From Symsagittifera roscoffensis (lineage: Eukaryota; Xenacoelomorpha; Acoela; Convolutidae), in contig NC_087067.1 in assembly GCF_963678635.1 (NCBI RefSeq), positions 18,677,018 through 18,731,638 on the forward strand: a stretch of DNA of 54,621 bases. Direction: 5' to 3'. This document shows, piece after piece, positions 34,332 to 45,847 of this stretch. A model generated the notes under the pieces. That model ran no database searches. It had not been told where the DNA came from and saw nothing but the letters and a program-made list of their open reading frames with translations. The position numbers were made by a program, and so were the translations under genes. How positions within the stretch are numbered: position 1 is the first letter of the stretch; every line of letters begins with the position of its first letter.

Positions 34332-37300
34332 TTACTTTCCGTTGGTGTCGAGCAGATGTGCAGTCACATCTGCTTCGTATCCAATGTGTACTGCGTCTTG
34401 CTCCATCATGGCGTCATGGCCTATTCTGCGGACTTTGAGTTCTTCTTCACCCAGATAGATCTGCCCTATCTGGTCACAGTCTGTTGTCACATAAGTCCTA
34501 GTGTAGATACTGATTCCATCTATGTTCAGCATCACCTGATACGGTCCATAGATTTCCACGTAGCAAAAAGCTTCTTTGTGCTAGGGCCACCCGTTGTTAG
34601 TAGTGCTCGCACCGCTCTCGATTCAGTGCGTGGCTCCACCTGCCTTAGATAATCTGCATATGCATCCAGATGCATCAAAGTGAACTCTGACGGTTCGCTC
34701 AGATTTCTGATTACCTGGTGTCCCGCTACCGAGATTATTGACTGTATTTTGCTTCCATGTGGCACCATACCGAACCTCTGCCCGGAGATCACGTTAAGAT
34801 TCATGCTCAAACCACTTGGTGCCTTCGTTTCTTCGATTTCTGTTGCCTCGAAGGTATTCAGTTTCTCCTGTACTTTCTCATTTTCCAGTTCGAGCTTCAC
34901 TTTTTGCTCGATCTCTTTCGTTACCAGTTCCTGCTGCACTCTATTTAGAACATCCTTCGCGGCTGCCTTATAATCAATCTTGAAGTCGTCCGCCGCAGTC
35001 ACCGGTTCCGGTTCACATGTCTCCTCTGTTACCGCCTGCATTTTTTTTTGTCGCCAGCTATTGCGGTTTTTCTTTTCTGCGCGCCTCCGCTTCACTCAAT
35101 AGGCGAGCCTTGCTGGCCTTCACACCCGATAAAGCTTCCTCGCGCCTTGGATGCTTGATGTCTGCTACTATCCCAGAATTGCGACAATCCGATTTAAAAT
35201 GACCTTCCAAGTTGCAAAAGAAAAACCTCGGGCCGAATTTTGCAATTACTCCTCACATTAAATCTTCATGATCGAAATCTGACGCATCTTCGTCCTCGAG
35301 GCTAAAGCCTATTGCTTTCATGCGCTGTTTATAAGTTGGGCACGCTGACACGTGATGGTCCGTCAAACTGCAATTTGCACAAGAGCGTCTCTTGTCCATA
35401 TCGTCCCTCGGTTTATACCAGTTGTTCCCTTGGTTTGCTGGTCCGTTGTTAAAATTGCCATAATTGTTCTTGCAATATCCAGATCTCGATGGAGGTTTCA
35501 GTAAAAGATATTCTTTTGACTTGAGCCTCAACTCCTCTGGTGTTGGCGCATTGGTTGATAGTGGTGTGTAATTTGTTGCTAACATTGTACGAAGTTCATC
35601 ATTCTTTACACCATCGAGGGATTTTGAGGCTACCACCAGGTTCATCCTCCTGTTCGACTCGTCCGGTTGGCTACGCCTTCTAAGCATCTCCAAATTGTCT
35701 AGAAACTTGTCCATCGTTTCATCTTCTCGTTACCTCCTTTTCTCGAAGCGCATCATTGCTTGGTGTCCCTGCACCCCTGAGCCGAAACGAGTTAACAATA
35801 TTTCAAAGATTTTCTCAGCAGTATCCCGCTGACAATGCTTTTTGGCCATCACACAGTTTAGAGCTGTCCCTTCCAAGTTACTTTCTGACAGGTCTTCTTC
35901 CTCAAAATGCAGTTTCATCACCTCTATCCAGATGTCAATGCAGCCGTCAGATTCGTTTTTATAGCATCTTGGTTTTTTAAAGACTCTTCTAGACTTTTCA
36001 CTGCGTTCATTAGTTCTAATTAACCTCGTGAGGAATGTCTCCAAAGACCTGTTTAGGGGTTCAAAGGCTATTGCTCTGTATTCGGTGCATCCCTGCAATC
36101 CGAATTGCCGTGGCTGTTTCCCCCTTGGCCCACATGACTCCTCCCTGGATCGCATGTCTCCTGTTACCGGAATCACCTCTCCTAGTCGCATTTGTGCCTT
36201 GCGTCGGTCGTTCCTTTGAGGTCTGTCTGTTCCCTGTTGAACTTGCACTATTGTTTGGGCCCCAAGTTCTATTATCCCTTGTGGCATAGCCTGCTGAACT
36301 ACCCCTACCTCTAGTGGATCCATATGTCCTCTTCCTTTGATGGTCATTGAAGTTCACCCTCGGCTCCCTGCTGGGACCTCCCGAGTTCGGTTCCCCTTCT
36401 TTTGGTCCACCCTTGCTGCCTAGTAGCCCGTCCAACCTATCCATGATAGCCTGAGTTCGCCTCTCCATCATCGCATCTATTTTTGTGTCAAGAGTCCCAA
36501 GAGACAACTCTTACTGAATTCTTAACTTCTCCATGTCGTCTCTTAAGCGTAACTCTCTCTGTTCCGCTTCTTTTGTCATTCGCGACAAGTTCTTCGCCAT
36601 GTGCATGTCCGTTCTTTCCTTCAAGCGTTTTTCGCTTCTACCAACTTCTTGTCTATTGTGGTTTATTTCTTCCCGCAGACTTTCTCTTTCAACGTGGACT
36701 GCTCTTTCTAGTTCACTCATTCTTATGGATATCTGTTCATTTTGTTCTCCTATACTGCCCACTATGTTGTTCAAGGCTTTTTCTAATGATGCTCCGTTTT
36801 CTACTAGTAGCGTCACTAGTGGCGGTGTCACCCTGTCGATCCCAGGTAAATTTGTGCTGGTCGAGATTCGGGCTTTGATTCTCTGCCTCGACGTCCTTTC
36901 ATTATCCACCTCTGGATCCGCCGATGCGTTGCCTAGCCCTATGTTTCTATTTCCCCAGTTCGCGTCTCCGAATTTTTCATACTCAAAAGTCTCTTGACTG
37001 GCCTGATGTGTTTGTGTCTTTGCTTATCGTTCTCACCACACCAAACTTGTCCATGGTTCCAGTCTCTCAGTCGGTGTATTCCTCATTCTCCTGGGTCGAA
37101 CTATTGAGGTTGACTCGAGATCCAGAGTCGACTTGCTCATCATCGTCCTCTTCTTCCTCCTGGGATTCATCTTCATTTCCTGTACCACCTCCCATGGTGA
37201 ATGGAAAGATGTTTCCGAAAGTGTTCTTCATTCTTTCTGAAAACGATGAGGACGTTGTCTGTTTTTCCGTCACGCCTGCCATCATGGTGTTGTCTGTGGG

Positions 37301-37552
37301 AGATCTTCTAGTTGCCACAATTTCAGTAGAGATGCCGGACAGTTCCGACATCTCCTCTCGGCCCAGAATCCCGTTGGAAGTGGCAAAATCTTGGCCTTGT
37401 TCTACCGGAGTAGATTCACTCGCCAGCCTTCTGTCTCTCCCCTCCGGTCCATGTATTTCCTGGTTCTCATTCATGGCCTGGTCCGGATGGACCTCTACTT
37501 CTAGCATAGCTTTTCGCTCCTCTGAGGACTTTTGACTTCTGGTTTCAACCAT
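34332..37552 (-). pseudogene. Broken Gag-type polyprotein of an LTR retroelement, cut off before the protease core
   Basis: A continuous Gag-like sequence reads right to left through several frames. An acidic N-terminus starts at 37,552. A long charged coiled coil lies at about 36,900-36,510, with an in-frame TAA at 36,513-36,511. A Gly/Arg/Asn-rich RNA-binding-like stretch lies at 36,400-36,100, and a capsid-like helical part at 36,060-35,730. A first CCHC zinc knuckle (CANC, His, Cys) is near 35,400-35,350. A second knuckle near 35,230-35,190 has lost its first Cys (Phe instead) and follows a TGA. A spacer with a retropepsin-like strand pattern (ending near GQIYLGEEELKVRRIG) follows, and homology stops at 34,332 just before where a protease DTG would be expected. 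At least two stops and three frameshifts make it dead. No reverse transcriptase or integrase follows, and no LTR pair was found. Confidence 0.85.
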
Positions 37553-38204
37553 TCTGCCAAAAACCGTTTCCCCTTTGTCGGTCCTGCTGGTTCGTGTGAT
37601 CCGAATTTATTCATTATAATCGATTATTAGTCGTAAGATTTGAGAACCAGCACATTATGATGATAACAGTCTATTTAAAAGATAGTGTATTCACTACCCA
37701 ATCAAGCACAAACTGTTGATTTAAAACCAGATATAACAAAATAAGAAAATTTCTATGAAAAACGTATGTGTGTTGTACTTTTAGTTGGTCGCAGTACAAT
37801 AGTCGAACTTGTTTTTATAAAGAAAGAGCTTTCCCTGCTTGGTGCTGCACCAAACAGACAAAACTTGAAGGCAGTAATTTTCTCAAGTGGGCGTCTATTG
37901 CACCCACCGAGTCCTGTGTTACCTATCTGCCTTCAGACTGCCGAGCTAGACCTACTAAAATCCTCAGGGCAGTCACTTTTCTCAAAAACGTTTTGGATTT
38001 CAATCCACATCAATGAGTTACAAACTCTTTTTTTTTATTTAGATTTAGTGTCGCGAATATCCGAGTTTGGACCTATTTTGTTTTGGTCTGGTCTTTTTTG
38101 AAAGGCAAGTTACCAGTGCAGTCACTGGTTCCTAGCCTGTCTCTTAAAAACCTAATAACCCTCACTATTATCTTTTCTTCTGTTTACCTAAGTCCTTGAA
38201 CAAA
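37553..38204. other. Upstream of the Gag remnant: possible leader, no LTR recognised
   Basis: If the Gag remnant kept its 5' leader or LTR it would be here, but I could not find a matching second LTR or a convincing tRNA primer site. No gene is seen. Confidence 0.3.
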
Positions 38205-38410
38205 ATAATACCCCTCCGGGTTGACAAAAACAGTACCCCCCCCCCCGGTTTGGCAAAAATAGAACACCTCCGGATTGGCAAAATTGAGACCCCTCCGGAT
38301 TGGAACCCCTCCGGATTAGCAAAAGCAAGACCCCTCCGGATTGGGAACCCTCCGAATTGGGAAAAATTTGGTTCCCTCCTGATTGTGACCCCTCCGGTTT
38401 TGTAAAAATA
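38205..38410 (+). repeat. GC-rich minisatellite, CCCCTCCGGATTGG(CAAAA) units
   Basis: About nine imperfect units, alternating roughly 16 and 25 bp, carry CCCCTCCGGATTGG, often followed by CAAAA(T/A)nAG. The third-frame minus-strand open frame (repeated PEGSQSGG) is only the translation of this repeat. The core CCCCTCCGGATT is also present once in every L-type arm of the tandem units and as single variants near 38,518, 39,555 and 39,800. Confidence 0.75.
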
Positions 38411-40149
38411 GCTTTTCTGACACTTCTTAGATTTTTCACCTGTACCCCTGCGGATACGTTCTCCGACGCTATTAGGCTGTTTGTATTAACTAGGAAGGGT
38501 ATGTGGTCTTTCCCTTGACCCTTCCGGATTGAAGTTAAGCCTCTTATTTGACAATTCACGCTAACGGTGAAGGGTCTTATCGCTAGACTAAATTTGGGTC
38601 AATCAGGGTCTTCTTGTACCTTTCGCCTTCCCTTTTTGTCTAGAACAGCGTAAAATTGCCTTATTCAACCGTTTCTACCCTTTGGTAGGGGTGTAAGGGC
38701 TTTCCAATTTTTTTTTATAAAACGTGAGGGGTCTACCCTCCCGAATTGGTGAATTTGCTAAAAACAATCTCAAAAAATTTTCACGCATACTTTTTCGAAT
38801 AATTTTTGTTCCTATTAGTAAGCTGAGCTAGTTTCTGATCAAATGGTACCAAGATCAACTAGATCTGTCCAGTCGTTCCAAAGTTATTAACCAAAAAGTC
38901 TTTTATCTAAATTCAAAAATTTTCTTGCTTATAGGTTCCGCCTAACTTTTTCCGCAATTATGTTCTTTTCGACCTAAAAATTATTGATCCGAGCTCAGAA
39001 GGCCTATACTCTTCTAGTTCAATGCAAAAAATCTGATCTAAAACGCTTTAGTTGAAAAAATTTGCGAAAAACTATGCTATTTGGACCTCTCCAGGTTGAT
39101 GAATCCACTGAATCAAACATGTTAAGTTCGATTTCTCTGTAATCCGGAAGGCTTTCGGTAAACGGGTCCTAAAAACTGTAGATTCACTAGTGGAAGTTGT
39201 CCGAACAACTATTTTTACTGTCCTAACCCAAAAATTTCAAAAATTGTTTTGATTTTATAGTGTTCCATTTTCTCAAAAATCGCGAAAATTCGGTTTTTGG
39301 TACCAAAATAGTTCCAACCACTTCTGAGATAAACTCAACCGGTTCTACCTATTATACTAGCACAGTTACAATGTAACTCACTAATTTAACGCTTTTTTCT
39401 GTTTCAAAAAATATTGATATTTCACAAATCTCGATTTGTGGGGGGATCAAAATATCGCTATTTTGACCCTGAAAACCGGTCCGCTTACTGTTTTTTTCAC
39501 TGAAAAACGATATAGGAGTAATAATATAGGCTATGTAGGTAATAATATTAGTAAAACTATAACCCTCCGGGTTTGTTCAATATCCGAATTAAGGTGCTTA
39601 ACTCGGAAACTCGCAGTTCGGTGAAGAGTCACTACAGTGCAGCACTGTCGAGCCCCCCACAGATTGCTATCTTAATTTTTGTACCAAAAGGGATACAGAA
39701 CTTGTTAACGATACCCAACAGTCGCTTGTTGATGTCCTTGAGCCCCTTCTTGTCGCTCCTTGCACTGCTTGCCGGATCAGTCTTCTTCTCTAATCCCAAG
39801 ACCCTTCCAGATTAAGAGCAAATTAGCATTAACGTGCTTAAATACTCTAATAACCTTACAGTACAAGCCTCATAAACGGGCTACAAAAATGATCATAATG
39901 ATCCTGATTGACATAAATGCCTGTAACAACAATATATCTATCAACAACAAACGGGAGGGTCGGATCACATCTTGTCTGGGGGATGATTTCTACTGATTTT
40001 TTTTTTTTACTTTTTTACTGTTTTTGATTTTTTCGGTTATTTTTTATGTTTTGTTTTTCTTGGGTACTATACTACTTTTTGATTGTGTGTCATGGTGTTA
40101 AAAAAGAATAACACCCAGGAGCGCCATAAAAACATCTATGTAAAATTCG
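38411..40149. other. Non-coding stretch, nothing recognised
   Basis: AT-rich sequence. Isolated CCCTTCCGGATT-like motifs occur, but no gene, no other repeat family and no element ends. Confidence 0.35.
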
Positions 40150-40480
40150 TCCGGAAGTATATAAATAACGCCTGCATCAACAGCCCTCCTCTGGACACGG
40201 TCAATCTTGTCGAGCAAAATTGGGGTGCATCCCCATACTTGAATACCATACAATAGGATGGGCATAACAACCTGATTGTAGAGAAGATACAGTTCAGTTT
40301 TGATGTATCCAAGGCTTTACAATTTAATCACCAGAAACGGTCGTCATATGAAAGATTGAAACACCGGGGACCCATCACAGTCCCCTGCGGTACACCACTA
40401 TTGGTACTGCTCGTTGATGATTTTTGGTTGTCAACGTGATGTCTACTACTGCTTATTATATTACCATTGTTTTTGTTCAG
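40150..40480. repeat. Unit 0: remnant of a tandem unit (internally deleted RT 3' part)
   Basis: It starts around TCCGGAAGTATATAAATAAC and carries the minus-strand RT tail block (GCCTGCATCAACAGCCCTCC) with an internal deletion. It then shows the junction TTGGTTGTCAACGTGATGTC leading to TTTGTTCAG and the next unit. It lacks the L-type arm. Confidence 0.7.
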
Positions 40481-42011
40481 TAGATAAAAATCATCATCTC
40501 CATCGAAGATGGATCAACCCTTTCCCCCAACTTCTAGCTTCTCATCGTCGCAAACTGAATTCAGATGTTGAATAAATTCAAATCAAGACATAACCGGGAA
40601 GCTAAAAGTTTATATAATACAGTTTCAGTTCCAATCCCGAGACCCCTCCGGATTCCTGAATCCGTATAAATAACAACCTTGTCTTCTTTCCGGAAGGCTG
40701 CTTTTCCACCCTTCACCGTTGTTGTGAACGGCCTTGCAACGATTGTAGCGGCACAATCGTTGCAACTCGGAACGGTCTCTCCTAACTCTGCTGTTTTCGT
40801 CGATTCCGATATTCTATTTTCTCGTAGTTATTTTCTTCGCAACTATTGTTGTTCTGATTTTTTCTGGTTTTCTTCCAAAATGGCCGATTCTGACGTTTCT
40901 CAGAAATATGACGTCATACTTCGAAGTTTTAAAAATTTGAAATACAAGAATATTCCAGCCTTTACAGTTTGACTAATCGTTCCAATAACACTGCTAATAC
41001 TTCAAAACTGCTAATTCGGAAAGTTAGCTGCTAATAATTCGAAATTGCCGAATCTGCATTTTCGTCCATTCTGGTCAAATGTCACAAAGTTAGAGAACCG
41101 TACTAATTGCGCTTATTTTCCGAGACCTCTCTGATTTGGCCCAAGAAACATGATTGCCAAATACATTTAAAAAAATTGCAGTTTCTCAAGAACCTGTCAG
41201 GGATATGCCGAATATATTTTTCTTTCATCAGATAATTGCCGACTGGGTTTCGCGCTCTCAATTTTGCTTCGCTATACTCTGATCGAGATGGAATTATACT
41301 TGAAAGAATATGGTTGTCATATCTCGATATAATTCGCTAAAGTTTTTTGTCCTTTTTCCTTACTAAGTCGTTGATTGAGACAAACCCTTGAATAACGCCT
41401 GCATCAACAGCCCTCCTCTGGACACGGTCAATCTTGTCGAGCAAATATTGGGATGCACCCCCCATACTTGAATACCATACAATAGGATGGGCATAACAAC
41501 ATGATTGTAGAGAAGATACAGTTCAGTTTTGATGTATCCAAGGCTTTACAATTTAATCAGCAGAAACTGCCGTGATGAGACTTTTTTGGTTGTCTTTGTT
41601 ATGTGAGGTTCAAAAGAGTTTATCGGTGAACGTGATGCCGAGAATTTTAAGTTTGTAGGTGATCTCAATGTCATGAACAGGTTGAATAGTAAACGAGTGA
41701 GATTATTTGATCTGAACTTCTTTGGATTTCTCGTTGTTCAAAATAAGATTATTGGATTCAGACTATTCCATGATGTGACCGATGGCTTGATTTGCCGAGT
41801 CAACTCCATGTTTACCACCAATGCAGGGGGCAAAATTTGCAGATGTCGCCCTGTTTTGACTAAATTGACAGTCGTCATATGAAAGATTGAAACACGGGGG
41901 ACCCATCACAGTTCCCTGCGGTAAACCACTATTGGTACTGCTCGTTGATGATCTTTGGTTGTCAACGTGATGTCTACTACTACTTATTATATTACTATTG
42001 TTTTTGTTCAG
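40481..42011 (+). repeat. Unit 1 of the tandem array (1,531 bp, deletion form)
   Basis: It begins TAGATAAAAATCATCATC and holds the L-type arm, ~900 bp of non-coding sequence and the 3' part of the minus-strand RT fragment. It ends at the TTGGTTGTCAACGTGATGTC junction and the CTACTACTACTTATTATAT outer-arm stub. Compared with units 3-5 it lacks everything from the RT N-terminal part to the R-type arm. The hairpin CAACGATTGT-AGCGGC-ACAATCGTTG is at 40,737-40,762. Confidence 0.85.
41395..41960 (-). pseudogene. RT 3' portion in unit 1 (also 42,920-43,480 in unit 2)
   Basis: Only the connection-domain half remains, from the QRRAVDAG-like block to the GVPQ-like block. The N-terminal RT motifs are removed by the shared internal deletion ending at TTGGTTGTCAACGTG. 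Confidence 0.72.
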
Positions 42012-43532
42012 TAGATAAAAATCATCATCTCCATCGAAGATGGATCAACCCTTTCCCCCTCTTCTAGCTTCTCATCGTCGCAAAAGGAAATCAGATGTTG
42101 AATAAATTCAAATCAAGACATAACCGGGAAGCTAAAAGTTTATATAATACAGTTTCAGTTCCAATCCCGAGAACCCTCCGGATTCCTAAATCCGTATAAA
42201 TAACAACCTTGTCTTCTTTCCGGAAGGCTGCTTTTCCACCCTATACCGTTGTTGTGAACGGCCTTGCAACGATTGTAGCGTCACAATCGTTGGAACTCGG
42301 AACGGTCTCTGCTAACTCTGCTGTTTTCGTCGATTCCGATATACTATTTTCTCGTAGTTATCTTCTTCGCAACTATTGTTGTTCTGATTTTTTCTTGTTT
42401 TCTTCCAAAATGGCCGATTTTGACGTTTCTCAGAAATATGACGTCATACTCCGAAGTTTTAAAAAATTGAAATACAAGAATATTGCAGCCTTTACAGTTT
42501 AACTAATTGTTCCAATAACACTGCTAATACTTCAAAACTGCTAATTCGGAAAGTTAGCTTCTAATAATTCGAAATTGCCGAATCTGCATTTTCGCCCATT
42601 CTGGTCGAATGTCACAAAGTTCTAGAACCGTACTAATTGCGCTTATTTTCCGAGACCTCTCTGATTTTTCCCAAGAAACATGAATTCCAAATACATTTAC
42701 AAATTGTTGTTTCTCAAGAACCTGCCAGGGATATGCCGCATATATTTTTCTTTCATCAGATAATTGTCGACTGGGTTTCGCGCTCTCAATTTTGCTTCGC
42801 TATACTCTGATCGAGATGGAATTCTACTTGAAAGAATATGGTTGTCATATCTCGATATATTTCGCTAAAGTTTTTCGTCCTTTTTCCCTACTAAGTCGTT
42901 GATTGAGACAAACCCTTGAATAACGCAACAGCCCTCCTCTGGACACGGTCAATCTTGTCGAGCAAATATTGGTGTGCACTTCCCATACTTGAATACCATA
43001 CAATAGGATGGGCATAACAAACTGACTGTAGAGAAGATACAGTTCAGTTTTGGTGTATCCAAGGCTTTACAATTTAATCAGCAGAAACAGCCGTGATGAG
43101 ACTTTTTTGGTTGTCTTTGTTATGTGAGGTTCAAAAGAGTTTATCGGTGAACGAGATGCCTAGAATTTTAAGTTTGTAGGTGATCTCAATGTCATGAACA
43201 GGTTGAATAGTAACCGAGTGAGATTATTTGATCTGAACTTCTTTGGATTTCTCGTTGTTCAAGATAAGATTATTGGATTCAGACTATTCCATGATGTGAC
43301 CGATGGCTTGATTTGCCGAGTCAACTCCATGTTTACCACCAATGGAGGGGGCAAAATTTGCAGATGTCGCCAGGATTTGACTAACTTGACAGTCGTCATA
43401 TGAAAGATTGAAACACGGGGGACCCATCACAGTCCCCTGCGGTAAACCACTATTGGTACTGCTCGTTGATGATCTTTGGTTGTCAACGTGATGTCTACTA
43501 CTACTAATTATATTACTATTGTTTTTGTTCAG
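42012..43532 (+). repeat. Unit 2 of the tandem array (1,521 bp, deletion form)
   Basis: Same structure and same internal deletion junction as unit 1, with more private substitutions (for example a broken hairpin, AGCGTC for AGCGGC, near 42,277). The shared breakpoint shows that units 1 and 2 descend from one deleted unit. Confidence 0.85.
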
Positions 43533-44439
43533 TAGATAAAAATCATCATCTCCATCGAAGATGGATCAACCCTTTCCCCCAACTTCTAGCTTCTCATCGT
43601 CGCAAACTGAATTCAGATGTTGAATAAATTCAAATCAAGACATAACCGGGAAGCTAAAAGTTTATTTAATACAGTTTCAGTTCCAATCCCGAGACCCCTC
43701 CGGATTCCTGAATCCGTATAAATAACAACCTTGTTTTCTTTCCGGAAGGCTGCTTTTCCACCCTTCACCATTGTTGTGAACGGCCTTGCAACGATTGTAG
43801 CGGCACAATCGTTGCAACTCGGAACGGTCTCTGCTAACTCTGCTGTTTTCGTCGATTCCGATATTTTATTTTCTCGTAGTTATCTTCTTCGCAACTATTG
43901 TTGTTCTGATTTTTTCTGGTTTTCTTCCAAAATGGCCGATTCTGACGTTTCTCAGAAATATGACGTCATACTTCGAAGTTTTAAAAACTTGAAATACAAG
44001 AATATTCCAGCCTTTACAGTTTGACTAATCGTTCCAATAATACTGCTAATACTTCAAAACTGCTAATTCGGAAAGTTAGCTGCTAATAATTCGAAATTGC
44101 CGAATCTGCATTTTCGTCCATTCTGGTCGAATGTCACAAATTTATAGAACCGTACTAATTGCGCTTATTTTCCGAGACCTCTCTGATTTGTCCCAAGAAA
44201 CATGATTGCCAAATACATTTACAAATTGCAGTTTCTCAAGAACCTGTCAGGGATATGCCGCATATATTTTTCTTTCATCAGATAATTGCCGACTGGGTTT
44301 CGCGCTCTCAATTTTACTTCGCTATACTCTGATCGAGATGGAATTCTACTTGAAAGAATATGGTTGTCATATCTCGATATAATTCGCTAAAGTTTTTCAA
44401 CCTTTTTCCCTTCTAAGTCGTTGATTGAGACAAACCCTT

Positions 44440-45345
44440 GAAAAACGCCTGCATCAACAGCCCTCCTCTGGACACGGTCAATCTTGTCGAGCAAATATTG
44501 GTGTGCACCCCCCATACTTGAATACCATACAATAGGATGGGCATAACAAACTGACTGTAGAGAAGAAAGAGTTCAGTTTTGGTGTATCCAAGGCTTTACA
44601 ATTTAATCAGCAGAAACTGCCGTGATGAGACTTTTTTGGTTGTCTTTGTTATGTGAGGTTCAAAAGAGTTTATCGGTGAACGTGATGCCTAGAATTTTAA
44701 GTTTGTAGGTGATCTCAATGTCATGAACAGGTTGAATAGTAACCGAGTGAGATTATTTGATCTGAACTTCTTTGGATTTCTCGTTGTTCGAGATAAGATT
44801 ATTGGATTCAGACTATTCCATGATGTGACCGATGGCTTGATTTGCCGATTCAACTCCATGTTTACCACCGATGCAGGGGGCAAAATTTGCAGATGTCGCC
44901 AGGTTTTGACTAACTTGACAGTCGTCATATGAAAGATTGAAACACGAATGACCCATCACAGTCCACTGCGGTACACCACTATTGGTACTGCTCGTTGATG
45001 ATCTTTGGTTGTCATAAGCAACAAACTGTTTCCGGTGCATCAAAAAAGAACGAATCAAAATTACAATATGGGGATTCACACTCGGACAACTTTAGATAAT
45101 TGTGAGATTATGAAATGGTGGGGCACTCTATCAAAAGCTTTGCTAAGATCCAAAGTAAAGATTCGGATATAATCGCATCTCTGTTTCTCGAGAGACTTGC
45201 AGTCGTCCATTAATTTAATGAGCGCACAACTAGTCGAAGATTTGTTCCTGAAACCAAATTGGTTCTCATTCAGCCACAACTTAAATGAATTGGAAACAAA
45301 TTGATCGTAAACGAGTCTTTCAATATTCTTTAATTGAGGATAGTA
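44440..45345 (-). pseudogene. Dead non-LTR reverse-transcriptase fragment in unit 3
   Basis: Reading from 45,345 leftward in shifting frames: FVSNSFKLWLNENQFGFR, then LIKLMDDCKSLEKQRCDYI, FTLDLSKAFDRVPHHF, NSGVPQWTVMGHSCFNLSYD and, near the end, DKIDRVQRRAVDAG. This is the order of RT motifs and connection domain in Jockey/CR1/Rex-like LINEs. The Tyr/Phe-Ala-Asp-Asp catalytic motif is not visible at its expected place (LATSANF stands there), and frameshifts are present. There is no endonuclease domain, 5' end or 3' tail. It moves as cargo of the tandem units. Confidence 0.82.
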
Positions 45346-45757
45346 ATTGCAAACTTTGAGAGTACCCTTACAGCTGGCAACTACAGGCTTGACAATTCCA
45401 AGTTTTTAAAAATCGATTTTAGTTTTTCAAAAAAATGTTAATCAAAAAAATCACAAAGTCATATCTGGAAAGCTGCGAAGATTTGGGCAGTCATGATTAG
45501 ATGCATCATTCGCAATCTTTGAAATCACTCTGACAGGAACCAAATATGAATACAATAATTGTATCTCTGAATGAAAAACATCAGCGATATAATACTTATG
45601 TGGTAGAACTGTTTTTAGGAGAGACCTGGGTGAGAGGTCTGCGCCATGGGGACACTGAGACCCGGCCAAGAGCTCACTATTTTGCATGAAACTAAGTTAA
45701 TTTGGGTGGTTTGGCCGATAATCTTCAACAGTAACGATTTTGTCAACCCGATGTTAC

Positions 45758-45781
45758 GATGATGATGATGATGATGATGAC

Positions 45782-45846
<65 letters not shown>
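45758..45846 (+). repeat. (GAT)n microsatellite, unit 3
   Basis: About 29 GAT repeats with one ACG interruption near 45,780, starting just after CCCGATGTTAC. Confidence 0.95.

Positions 45847-45847
<1 letters not shown>

Noticed and set aside
34532-35095. Separate host gene for the 187-codon minus-strand frame
   Set aside because: It is collinear with the Gag remnant on both sides and its apparent start lies inside the same degenerate polyprotein.
38188-38559. 123-codon minus-strand frame with PEGSQSGG repeats
   Set aside because: It is the translation of the CCCCTCCGGATT minisatellite; the periodic peptide follows from the DNA repeat.
40679-40972. A 97-codon open frame repeated in every L-type arm (also at 42,209, 43,731, 47,356, 50,943)
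   Set aside because: It starts at TTG rather than ATG, is inherited by recent duplication, and is broken by an 8-bp deletion in the older copy at 33,491-33,745. I read it as part of the terminal arm, not a gene.
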